From Methanosarcinaceae archaeon (GTDB lineage: Archaea; Halobacteriota; Methanosarcinia; Methanosarcinales; Methanosarcinaceae), in contig JAQVBP010000009.1 in NCBI GenBank assembly GCA_028690255.1, positions 6,636-12,679 on the forward strand: a DNA stretch of 6,044 nucleotides. The letters are read 5' to 3'. The notes under the pieces were generated by a model that ran no database searches, had not been told where the DNA came from, and saw nothing but the letters and a program-made list of their open reading frames with translations. Every line of letters starts with the position of its first letter. Position 1 is the stretch's first letter. Positions 1 to 5,400 of the stretch are shown in pieces. Both the position numbers and the translations under genes were made by a program.

Positions 1-49
1 TTTTTTACCTGCCTTTTTTTACCTGCCTTTTTTTACCTGCCTTTTTTTT
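1..49. repeat. 14-bp tandem repeat with T7-T8 tracts
   Basis: Three exact copies of the heptamer ACCTGCC (7-13, 21-27, 35-41) are separated by seven T's, and the last is followed by eight T's, giving a 14-bp period that may continue to the left of the window. On the plus strand this gives a series of U7-U8 tracts. Archaeal RNA polymerase stops at such tracts, so the array could be a reinforced terminator for a gene lying to the left. That role is inferred; the repeat itself is directly visible. Confidence 0.85.
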
Positions 50-82
50 AATCTGATTTTTGGATCAGCCTGAGATAGAGGC

Positions 83-105
83 AAAAAATACGATGCTATT
101 TTTTT
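83..105. terminator. A/T hairpin followed by a T7 run
   Basis: AAAAAATA (83-90) pairs with TATTTTTT (97-104) around the loop CGATGC, and the T-run spans 99-105. The stem is pure A/T, so it is thermodynamically weak, but a long T-run alone can end transcription in archaea. Together with the repeat at 1-49, it suggests that plus-strand transcription from the left ends here, before the regulator operon begins. Confidence 0.35.
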
Positions 106-126
106 AACTCTTCCAAAACAAGAAAC

Positions 127-174
127 TATAAATATAAATCACTGGTTTTAGTTAGAAATCAAATTGTATAAAAG
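127..174 (+). promoter_or_regulatory. candidate box A promoters of the regulator-exporter operon
   Basis: The 257-base leader has no gene. It contains two TATA-like elements on the plus strand: TATAAATATAA at 127-137, preceded by an A-rich stretch that could be the TFB recognition element, and TATAAAAG at 167-174. Transcription would begin about 25 bases downstream, giving a leader of roughly 60-100 nt. A third AT-rich element lies inside the dyad at 209-229. The composition is so AT-rich that the real start cannot be chosen by eye. Confidence 0.4.
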
Positions 175-208
175 CAAATCATATCTACTCAAACTATCTT
201 AAATAAAT

Positions 209-229
209 GAATTTTAAATAAAAAAATTC
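209..229. promoter_or_regulatory. 21-bp dyad, candidate operator for the MarR regulator
   Basis: GAATTTT (209-215) and AAAATTC (223-229) are perfect 7-bp inverted arms separated by AAATAAA. The dyad ends 28 bases before the MarR start codon. The length and two-fold symmetry suit a dimeric winged-helix repressor of the MarR type, which often binds its own promoter. It also covers a TTTTAAATA stretch that could itself be a box A. The DNA is AT-rich, so chance symmetry is possible. Confidence 0.35.
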
Positions 230-257
230 GCCAGAATCACCTCGATCGGGAGAAAAC

Positions 258-722
258 ATGAAAGAAGAAAGGGTAAAAGAAGCAGTAAGACTGCAGTTTG
301 AAGTGCTCCACCTGATCCACAAGAACTTTGCGGGTGTCTTTCACCAGATAAGGGACGGCCCCTACAGCCTGAACAAGAACCAGAACCGGGCTGTCATGAT
401 CATCGGAGGAAAAGGGGAGGTAATGCCCTCAATGCTGGGTAAATTTCTGGACCTGCAAAAGGGCAGCCTCACCAGCATGGTTGACGCGCTCGAAGAAAAG
501 GGACTCGTGTACAGGAAAGGGGATCCGGAGGATCGGAGAAAGACTCTCGTATCCCTTACGGAAAAAGGGGTGAAGTACCGGGCCTGGCTCATGGAAAAGA
601 CTGAAGAAAGCGTATCCGAAATTCTGGACCGGTTAGACGAAGAGGATATCACCGAGTATCAGGCCAGTCTGGAGATCCTGATGAAGCTTTTCAAAAAGCT
701 GGACGAAAAAAAGTCGAAATAA
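258..722 (+). CDS. MarR-family winged-helix transcriptional regulator
   Basis: This 154-residue protein has the usual MarR length and layout. An N-terminal helical dimerisation region (about 1-35) leads into a winged helix-turn-helix (about 40-105), then C-terminal dimerisation helices (about 107-150). The recognition-helix region reads KGSLTSMVDALEEKGLV, and the wing carries the family signature DPEDRRKTLVSLTEKG (residues 89-104). There is no cysteine, so a thiol-oxidation switch like that of OhrR is ruled out; a small-molecule ligand is more likely. The ATG has GGGAG (248-252) five bases upstream. It is first in a unit with a TrmB-like protein and a MATE exporter, so it probably represses or adjusts that operon, including itself. 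The ligand is unknown. Family assignment is firm; the target is inferred from position. Confidence 0.93.
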   Translation: MKEERVKEAVRLQFEVLHLIHKNFAGVFHQIRDGPYSLNKNQNRAVMIIGGKGEVMPSMLGKFLDLQKGSLTSMVDALEEKGLVYRKGDPEDRRKTLVSLTEKGVKYRAWLMEKTEESVSEILDRLDEEDITEYQASLEILMKLFKKLDEKKSK

Positions 723-768
723 ACCGAAAAATCAAACCGATCGGGGAAAAGGATTCCGGAGGCCTGTA

Positions 769-1110
769 ATGAATTCAAAAATAATCCTGAACCTCCGGAA
801 ACTGGGGTTTACGGAATACGAAGCAAAGGCCTATGTAGGGCTTCTCTTTTTAAAAGAGGCAAGCGCGCGGGAGATTCACGAACTTACAAATGTTCCTCGT
901 CCCAAAATTTACGGGGTCCTGGACAGGCTGGTAAAGAAAGGGTATGTGGAAATAAGGGGGGGAATAGAGGATAAACCAACCCTTTTTAGAGGGATTGCCC
1001 CTGATGAGCTGGCCCGAAAACTCCGGGAAGAATACCTGCTTTCCTTAAATGAAACCCTGAAGGAACTTGACTCCATGAGTCTGGGACTTGATAACAGTTG
1101 CTACTTTTAA
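769..1110 (+). CDS. short TrmB-family winged-helix DNA-binding protein
   Basis: At 113 residues this protein is essentially only the TrmB-type DNA-binding domain. It shows LGFTEYEAKAYVGLL (12-26), then a helix-turn-helix with the hallmark VPRPKIYGVLDRLVKKGYVE (42-61), a wing (62-75), and the FRGIAPDELARKL segment (73-85). Full-length TrmB/TrmBL regulators have a further C-terminal effector (sugar-binding) domain of more than 100 residues. Here only a short helix and the tail DNSCYF follow, so ligand sensing by that domain is missing. Nothing after the stop could encode it, because the MATE gene begins 18 bases later. GGAGG (758-762) sits six bases before the ATG. A G7 run (956-962) lies in the wing, but the family match continues in frame past it, so no frameshift is implied. 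It may partner with the MarR protein or act as a stand-alone repressor; the target is unknown. Confidence 0.88.
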   Translation: MNSKIILNLRKLGFTEYEAKAYVGLLFLKEASAREIHELTNVPRPKIYGVLDRLVKKGYVEIRGGIEDKPTLFRGIAPDELARKLREEYLLSLNETLKELDSMSLGLDNSCYF

Positions 1111-1128
1111 TTAAGAGATGATAGGGAA

Positions 1129-2571
1129 ATGAAGAAAAAAACATTTGAGGATACGGTTTCGGCCGATAATACGAAAAATAAAGATACAAAAGGTATAAAG
1201 ACCCTTCAGGGAGACCCCAAAAAGGCCATCGTGAAGCTGGCAATCCCCATGGTGGTGGCCATGTCCGTACAGACAATTTACACCCTGGTGGACACCTTCT
1301 GGGTTTCGGGGCTCGGAGACAATGCCCTGGCTGCCATGGGTTTTGTTTTCCCTTTTTTCTTTATTCAACTGGCCCTCACAAACGGGTTGGGGGTGGGGGG
1401 GGGAGCCGCAATCTCCCGGAGAATCGGAGCCAGAGACAAAGCCGGAGCCGACAATGTGGGCGTGCATACGCTTGTCATAATGCTCCTGATCATGGCCATC
1501 TTTACCGTGCTTTCCCTTGCTTTTGTGGATGACATCTTCGTGCTCAGCGGAGCCGGAAAGACGACGGGCCTTGCGGTCGCCTACGCGAAGGTGCTTTTTG
1601 GAGGCAGCTTCATAATCTTTTTCTCAAACGTCGGAAATGCTATTTTCCGGGCCGAAGGGGACTCAAAACGGGCTATGCTGGCCATGGTTATGGGCTCAGC
1701 TCTGAACATCGTGCTTGATCCGATTTTCATTTACAGGCTGGATATGGGGATTGCGGGAGCTGCCTGGGCTACGCTGATTTCTTTCGGGCTGTCCTGTGTC
1801 ATGATGCTCTACTGGTTCTTTGTCAAAAAAGACAGCTACCTCTCTTTCGATTTCGGCAACTTCAGCTTTGACAAAGGCATTGTCCGGGACATTTTCAGGG
1901 TAGGGGTGCCGGCTTCCGTCCAGCAGATTTCCATGGCTTTGACCGCCCTTATCATGAACCTGATCATCGTTGCGGTCAGCAACACGGACGGGGTTGCGGT
2001 CTATTCCACGGGCTGGAAAGTCGCAACAATTGCAATTGCTCCCCTGGTGGGAATTTCAATGGCGCTGGTCTCGGTTTCGGGAGCTGCCTTCGGGGCACGG
2101 GATTTCGAAAAAGCAAGAGTTGCTCATTCCTATTCCATAAAATTCGGGCTCCTTATCGAGACTGTACTCGCCCTTGCGACCTTTGTTCTTGCTCCCTGGA
2201 TTGCCTCGGTCTTTACTCAGGCCGAAAGCGCAGCTCATATAACAGATGATCTGACGTTTTTCCTGCGGATTATATGCATCTTCTACCCAACCGTTTCCTT
2301 CGGGATGCTCTCGTCTTCCCTCTTCCAGGGGGCTGGAAAAGGCATGAACGCTCTCGCAGTAACAATCCTCAGAACTATTGTGATGACGCCGATTTTTGCA
2401 GGCCTCTTCGCTTTCGTGTTCGATATGGGAATCGTTGGAGTCTGGTGGGGGCTCGTAGCAGGAAATGGCTTTGGAGCAATGGTTGCCTTTGTCTGGGCAA
2501 AGCTCTTCCTGCATAAACTTTTGAAAACCGGGCCTACGGCCAGGCCGGGGGAAGGGGCCTTTCATAGTTAA
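1129..2571 (+). CDS. MATE-family multidrug/cation antiporter
   Basis: A 480-residue inner-membrane exporter of the multidrug and toxic compound extrusion family, which drives efflux with a Na+ or H+ gradient. After a hydrophilic N-tail (1-32) come about twelve hydrophobic segments in two lobes (roughly 33-232 and 255-462). Family features are LVDTFWVSGLGDNALAAMGF (53-72) with an acidic residue, D55, in the first membrane helix; the GVGGGAAISRRIGARD loop (88-103); NAIFRAEGD (170-178); ALNIVLDPIFIY (191-202); and the second-lobe start VGVPASVQQ (258-266). Length and start suit the family. The ATG is preceded by GAGATGAT (1115-1122), close to the extended archaeal Shine-Dalgarno sequence, six bases away. 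It lies 18 bases after the TrmB-like gene, so co-transcription with both regulators is likely. The substrate cannot be told from sequence. A G9 tract (1395-1403) lies in the glycine-rich loop codons. Confidence 0.95.
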   Translation: MKKKTFEDTVSADNTKNKDTKGIKTLQGDPKKAIVKLAIPMVVAMSVQTIYTLVDTFWVSGLGDNALAAMGFVFPFFFIQLALTNGLGVGGGAAISRRIGARDKAGADNVGVHTLVIMLLIMAIFTVLSLAFVDDIFVLSGAGKTTGLAVAYAKVLFGGSFIIFFSNVGNAIFRAEGDSKRAMLAMVMGSALNIVLDPIFIYRLDMGIAGAAWATLISFGLSCVMMLYWFFVKKDSYLSFDFGNFSFDKGIVRDIFRVGVPASVQQISMALTALIMNLIIVAVSNTDGVAVYSTGWKVATIAIAPLVGISMALVSVSGAAFGARDFEKARVAHSYSIKFGLLIETVLALATFVLAPWIASVFTQAESAAHITDDLTFFLRIICIFYPTVSFGMLSSSLFQGAGKGMNALAVTILRTIVMTPIFAGLFAFVFDMGIVGVWWGLVAGNGFGAMVAFVWAKLFLHKLLKTGPTARPGEGAFHS

Positions 2572-2630
2572 AATTCTTCGGCCTCCTCCGAACCTTCTTT
2601 TACAGGTGCCTTTCCGGTTCGAAAAGCCAT
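2568..2630 (-). CDS. possible 20-residue small ORF convergent with the exporter gene
   Basis: A minus-strand ATG (2630) opens a 20-codon frame rich in Lys and Glu, beginning MAFRTGKAPV and ending in TAA that overlaps the exporter's stop. It is preceded by GGAGGG (2646-2641) about 11 bases upstream. A box A-like TTATAAG (2696-2690) sits the right distance for a start near 2667. The frame stays open about 20 codons upstream of the ATG but offers no other normal start there. The codons resemble those of neighbouring genes. No family is recognised, and other 18-20 codon frames occur nearby by chance, so this is tentative. Confidence 0.2.
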   Translation of the reverse strand: MAFRTGKAPVKEGSEEAEEF

Positions 2631-2652
2631 AAATTCTGAGCCCTCCTTTTTT
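2577..2652 (+). terminator. probable end of the exporter operon: weak hairpin and T6 tract
   Basis: Just after the exporter's stop, TTCGG (2577-2581) and CCGAA (2588-2592) can pair around CCTCCT, followed by CTTCTTTT. A T6 tract follows at 2647-2652. Archaeal intrinsic termination needs mainly a T-tract, so the stop is likely at one or both of these points. The hairpin is only five base pairs and may be incidental. Confidence 0.35.
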
Positions 2653-2680
2653 GTACGATTAATTTTTGATATTTCATCTG

Positions 2681-2704
2681 TTCCGGAAGCTTATAATTCC
2701 GGAA
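2681..2704. promoter_or_regulatory. paired TTCCGGAA palindromes flanking a TATA-like element
   Basis: Two perfect 8-bp palindromes TTCCGGAA (2681-2688 and 2697-2704) lie 16 bp apart start to start, with GCTTATAA between them. Because each unit is its own reverse complement, the block is at once a direct repeat and a hairpin with an 8-bp stem. Read on the minus strand, the centre is TTATAAGC, a fair box A for the small ORF at 2630-2568. Proteins bound at the palindromes would flank or block TBP. The geometry is directly seen; the regulatory role is inferred. Confidence 0.4.
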
Positions 2705-2892
2705 ACACGGGGGACTCAAATCTGAAACTAACAAGCTAAGTGCGCATCGAATTGATTGATATAACCTGCATTCCGTATTTTTAGGCGCATGAAGGTCTTC
2801 CGCTATTGAATTATGTGCTTAAATTATATGCACATTGTTTTTTTGGATCGTCTTTCAAAATCGGCATCAATTGAGATTATATGTTAGTAATA
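2705..2892. other. AT-rich spacer without a recognisable gene
   Basis: No conserved reading frame is seen here. It holds an interrupted dyad, ATGTGC (2813-2818) and GCACAT (2830-2835), around TTAAATTATAT. That element could be the box A of the YjbQ-like gene starting at 2893, with transcription beginning near 2855. A T7 tract follows at 2838-2844. Several 18-20 codon frames exist on the minus strand but lack a convincing ribosome-binding site. Confidence 0.4.
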
Positions 2893-3303
2893 ATGCCTAT
2901 ATATGCGCTTAAAATTTGGGAACTAAGGACATAACGGCCGAAGTAGAGGAAGCGTTCAGGGAAAGCGGCATAGAATACGGGATCTGTATTCTCAGCACCT
3001 GCCACACCACGGCAGGCATAATTGTCAACGAAAGCGAAAGTGGCCTGAGGGGGTGATATCCTGGTTCTCCTGAACAGGCTGGTTCCGGCCGGGGCTGGCT
3101 ATATGCACGACCGGGCCGATAAAAATGCCGAAGCCCACCTGAAAGCTCTGCTCCTGGGCTCAAGTGAAGCCCTGCCCATAATGGCCGGGGAACTTGAACT
3201 CGGAACCTGGCAGAGTGTTTTTTTCGCAGAGATGGACGGGCCGAGAGAGAGGACTGTAAACATTACTTTGCTTGGGGCCGAAGGTGTCAAAAAACGTACA
3301 TGA
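2893..3303 (+). pseudogene. yjbQ: broken YjbQ/UPF0047 family gene (two frame disruptions)
   Basis: Three pieces in two frames rebuild one YjbQ (UPF0047) protein. The first, from ATG 2893, reads MPIYALKIWELRT and then hits TAA at 2932. The second, from about 2925, reads DITAEVEEAF and continues through STCHTTAGIIVNE to a TGA at 3054. The third, from 3055, reads DILVLLNRLVP, MHDRADKNAEAHLKALLLG and GTWQSVFFAEMDGPRERTV to the natural stop at 3301-3303. The second break is explained by one extra G in the run 3049-3053: with four G's the frame reads LRGDIL straight through. At the first break about seven residues expected before DIT are missing, consistent with a deletion of length 3n+1, for example 19 or 22 bases. 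The metal/active-site histidine motifs (HTT, MHD, NAEAH) are kept, so the decay looks recent. The family's role is poorly defined; thiamin phosphate synthase activity has been reported for the E. coli protein. A shortened start at TTG 2916 is possible but would not cure the second break. Confidence 0.85.
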
Positions 3304-3324
3304 TATTCTGTGAATAACATGCAC

Positions 3325-3352
3325 AAAAAATGAAAGTACACAGCACTTTCAT
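3325..3352 (-). terminator. hairpin plus U6, candidate distal terminator after purF
   Basis: ATGAAAGT (3330-3337) and ACTTTCAT (3345-3352) form a perfect 8-bp stem around a 7-base loop. Read on the minus strand, the stem runs into six T's (A-run 3325-3330), the layout of an intrinsic terminator. It lies about 220 bases beyond the purF stop, so it would end a long 3' UTR or mark read-through. It also stops minus-strand transcripts from entering the YjbQ remnant. Confidence 0.45.
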
Positions 3353-3460
3353 GCTAAATAATGTTCGTGTTCTCTGGTCGAGAAGGGTCAAAAAAGCCAC
3401 TCAAAAATGAATCTTTTATTCTTTGAATTAAAGACATAAAAAATAAATTGCCGATGAAGT

Positions 3461-3485
3461 CTCTTACTAAAAAAAGAACTAAGAG
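3461..3485 (-). terminator. T7 tract with small stem, candidate proximal purF terminator
   Basis: CTCTTA (3461-3466) and TAAGAG (3480-3485) can pair. On the minus strand the loop between them carries seven T's (A-run 3469-3475). It is about 90 bases downstream of the purF stop. A T-tract of this length suits archaeal termination. The rest of the 3304-3572 spacer shows only short palindromes such as CCCTGCAGGG (3487-3496) and no gene. Confidence 0.35.
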
Positions 3486-3572
3486 TCCCTGCAGGGTTTT
3501 AAATAAACCGCAATATTAATAATAAATCGGGAGGGTTTACGGTTTTTTCTCTGCAGGTTTTTACTCTGTAAT

Positions 3573-4988
3573 TCATTCAAAATCTTTCAGTTTCAACTGT
3601 CTTTTCAGATACTTTTCTCCGGATATTTCTACCGGGTACTCGCCGGTCAGGCAGCCCACGCACATATTGTTTCTGTCGCATCCCAGAGCTTTCATAAGCC
3701 CATCTATGCTCAGATAGCCCAGAGAATCGGCATTGATCAGACCCGCGATCTCATTTACACTTCTTTCTGAAGCGATCAATTCCTTCCTGGTGGCCATGTC
3801 GATCCCGAGGTAGCAGGGGGCTATGATTGCAGGGCTTCCTACCCTTGCGTGCACTTCGGATGCGCCGGCTTTCCGGACCATGTCTATGATTCGTCTCGAG
3901 GTCGTACCCCGGACGATACTGTCATCCACAAGGATTACGCGTTTTCCTTCGATGTTTTCTCGAATCGTATTCATCTTGAGCCTGACCGCGGTTTCCCGCA
4001 TCTCCTGTCCCGGAAGGATAAAAGTGCGGCCTATATAGCGGTTTTTCATAAGGCCTTCAAGGTATTCGGTTTCGGATTCCCGGGCGTAGCCGATGGCCGA
4101 GGTAATTCCCGAGTCAGGGACGGGGGACACTATGTCCGCATCCACAGGATGTTCCCTTGCAAGTTCCCTGCCTATCCTTTCCCTTACCTTGTAGACGAGC
4201 TTACCGTCGATAATGGAGTCGGGCCTTGCAAAGTAGATGTACTCGAAAACGCAGTTTGCAGGATGCGGCTCGTTTGCCACCTGGTGGCTCTCGATTTCGC
4301 TACCCCTGAACACCAGGACCTCGCCGGGTCTCACGTCCCGGACCAGTTTCCCGTTCAGGGTATCTATTGCAACGCTTTCCGAGACCACGGCATATCCTCC
4401 GTCCACCTCTCCGTAACAGAGAGGCTTGAACCCCATGGGGTCCCTGACCGCGATCAGGACATCGTCTATCTGGATTACCAGGGAATAAGAACCTGAGAGC
4501 CTGCGCATGACGTTCCGGACTGATTCCACGGGTTCGTGTTTTATCAGCTCCTTTACGAGCAGGTGGGCAATGACCTCGGTGTCGGAGTCACTTACGAAAA
4601 TCCGGCCTTCGGACTCGAGTTCATCTCTTAGTTCTGTGGCGTTTACCAGATTACCGTTGTGGGCAAGAGCCACAACTCCGCCCTTGAAATTCAGGATGAA
4701 CGGCTGACAGTTCTCAATCCTTGAAGAACCCGTGGTCGAATAGCGTACGTGCCCTATCCCGACGTTTCCCTTCAAATTGCCCAGGGACTCTTTTGAATAT
4801 ACATCTGCTACGAGCCCCATACCCTTGATGGAATAAGGGGACGTACCGTCGTACACTACTATACCTGTCGATTCCTGGCCTCTGTGCTGGAGGGCATAAA
4901 GGGCATAATAAAGTTTGAAAGCGACAGTACTGGATTGAGGTTTGCATTCCGGGATTACAAGACCTGCAACCCCGCATTCCTCTTTCAA
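3573..4988 (-). CDS. purF: amidophosphoribosyltransferase (glutamine PRPP amidotransferase)
   Basis: This enzyme makes 5-phosphoribosylamine from PRPP and glutamine, the first committed step of purine synthesis, in the cytoplasm. I place the start at TTG 4988-4986, giving 471 residues. GGAGG (5000-4996) lies seven bases upstream, and this start yields MKEEC, leaving a four-residue propeptide before the N-terminal nucleophile C5. The frame extends 19 codons further up to another TTG, without support. The glutaminase domain (about 5-230) shows HRGQEST, HVRYSTTG (80-87), AHNGN (109-113), SDSDTEV (133-139) and RDPMGFKPL (182-190). The phosphoribosyltransferase domain has SPVPDSG (288-294) and the PRPP loop ILVDDSIVRGTTS (352-364). 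Cysteines C246, C392, C443 and C446 match the four ligands of the 4Fe-4S cluster in the Bacillus-type enzyme, so an oxygen-sensitive cluster is expected. It is downstream of rpl37e with a 103-bp spacer holding a strong hairpin. Confidence 0.97.
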   Translation of the reverse strand: MKEECGVAGLVIPECKPQSSTVAFKLYYALYALQHRGQESTGIVVYDGTSPYSIKGMGLVADVYSKESLGNLKGNVGIGHVRYSTTGSSRIENCQPFILNFKGGVVALAHNGNLVNATELRDELESEGRIFVSDSDTEVIAHLLVKELIKHEPVESVRNVMRRLSGSYSLVIQIDDVLIAVRDPMGFKPLCYGEVDGGYAVVSESVAIDTLNGKLVRDVRPGEVLVFRGSEIESHQVANEPHPANCVFEYIYFARPDSIIDGKLVYKVRERIGRELAREHPVDADIVSPVPDSGITSAIGYARESETEYLEGLMKNRYIGRTFILPGQEMRETAVRLKMNTIRENIEGKRVILVDDSIVRGTTSRRIIDMVRKAGASEVHARVGSPAIIAPCYLGIDMATRKELIASERSVNEIAGLINADSLGYLSIDGLMKALGCDRNNMCVGCLTGEYPVEISGEKYLKRQLKLKDFE

Positions 4989-5063
4989 TATTAGGCCTCC
5001 GATGTAGTAAAAATAGTGAAACTGAGGGCTAATCCCGTTTTTCAATTTACAATAATAGGTTTA

Positions 5064-5093
5064 AATTGCAATTGAGGGTTTTCAATTGCAATT
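5064..5093. promoter_or_regulatory. perfect 12-bp hairpin from two AATTGCAATT palindromes
   Basis: AATTGCAATTGA (5064-5075) and TCAATTGCAATT (5082-5093) pair perfectly around GGGTTT. Each arm contains the 10-bp palindrome AATTGCAATT, and the two copies start exactly 20 bp apart, two helical turns. The right arm overlaps the rpl37e stop codon (5092-5094), so in the minus-strand mRNA the stem forms just as rpl37e ends and about 75 nt before purF begins. No long T-run follows in minus sense (only TTTAAACC), so attenuation, mRNA stabilisation or a DNA operator is more likely than a simple terminator. TTTAAA (5065-5060) could be a weak internal box A for purF. Confidence 0.5.
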
Positions 5094-5262
5094 AGTACTT
5101 GCACTTTGCCTGCCACTTGTAACTTCTCATGCGGGTGGTCCTGCCAAAACCACATGATGTGCACTGTTTTGTGTGTATGTTATAAGAAACGCTGCCGCAT
5201 CTCCTGCATTTGACATGCGTGCGCTTCTGCTTCTTTCCCATTGATGCTGTGCCTTTACTCAT
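5092..5262 (-). CDS. rpl37e: large-subunit ribosomal protein L37e
   Basis: A 56-residue basic protein of the archaeal/eukaryotic 60S-type large subunit, not listed by a simple length cut-off but clear on reading. It starts MSKGTASMGKKQKRTHVKCR, has a zinc ribbon of two CxxC pairs (CRRC at 19-22 and CTSC at 34-37), and continues GFGRTTRMRSYKWQAK to the end at KCKY. The length is normal for the family. AGGAG (5275-5271) is eight bases before the ATG. lsm lies upstream on the same strand, but 228 bp away, with a terminator and a fresh box A between. purF follows 103 bp downstream. Regulation therefore seems to be from its own promoter, probably shared with purF. Confidence 0.96.
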   Translation of the reverse strand: MSKGTASMGKKQKRTHVKCRRCGSVSYNIHTKQCTSCGFGRTTRMRSYKWQAKCKY

Positions 5263-5327
5263 TTTCAAGTCTCCTGCTTATAAAAAATTAAAATGGTTTG
5301 AGTATCCTGCTTTTTAATCTGAAAAGT

Positions 5328-5347
5328 CTGCTTTTGAGCAAAGCAGC
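5328..5347. promoter_or_regulatory. 8-bp perfect hairpin next to the rpl37e promoter
   Basis: CTGCTTTT (5328-5335) and AAAAGCAG (5340-5347) pair perfectly around GAGC. In minus-strand orientation it starts directly after the rpl37e box A and ends near the expected transcription start (about 5327). As DNA it could be an operator between TATA box and start. As RNA it would be part of the leader only if transcription begins earlier than predicted. A related CTGCTTTTT lies at 5308-5316. Confidence 0.35.
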
Positions 5348-5357
5348 TTTTTATAAG
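5348..5357 (-). promoter_or_regulatory. box A promoter of rpl37e (and purF)
   Basis: TTATAAAAAG on the minus strand lies just downstream of the terminator that closes the lsm transcript. A start about 25 bases further, near 5327, would give a leader of about 65 nt with its Shine-Dalgarno at 5275-5271. This is the likely promoter for rpl37e, with purF as a possible downstream member. Confidence 0.5.
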
Positions 5358-5366
5358 AACGCAAGA

Positions 5367-5396
5367 AAAACCCCTGAGCCTTTTAGCTCAAGGGTC
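5367..5396 (-). terminator. intrinsic-type terminator after lsm
   Basis: On the minus strand ACCCTTGAGC (5396-5387) pairs with GCTCAGGGGT (5380-5371) over ten pairs, one a G-T wobble, around a six-base loop, and runs straight into five T's (A-run 5367-5371). A GC-containing stem followed at once by a T-run is unusually bacterial in style for an archaeon. It lies about 95 bases after the lsm stop and separates lsm from rpl37e. Its orientation is clear because no T-run follows on the plus strand. Confidence 0.6.
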
Positions 5397-5400
5397 ATTG

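Noticed and set aside
2013..2040. AATTGCAATTGC inside the exporter gene, resembling the rpl37e-purF palindromes
   Set aside because: It is explained by the Thr-Ile-Ala-Ile-Ala codons of a membrane helix and is single, not paired.
2606..2628. GGTTCGAA resembling a tRNA T-loop
   Set aside because: The flanks do not form a T-stem, and no acceptor, D or anticodon arms are present nearby.
2841..2895. 18-codon minus-strand frame beginning MPILKDD
   Set aside because: No Shine-Dalgarno sequence or promoter fits, and similar short frames occur on the same strand nearby by chance.
3849..4496. 215-codon plus-strand open frame opposite purF
   Set aside because: It is the antisense shadow of an unambiguous purF gene, has no ribosome-binding site or recognisable domain, and its sequence is explained by purF codons.
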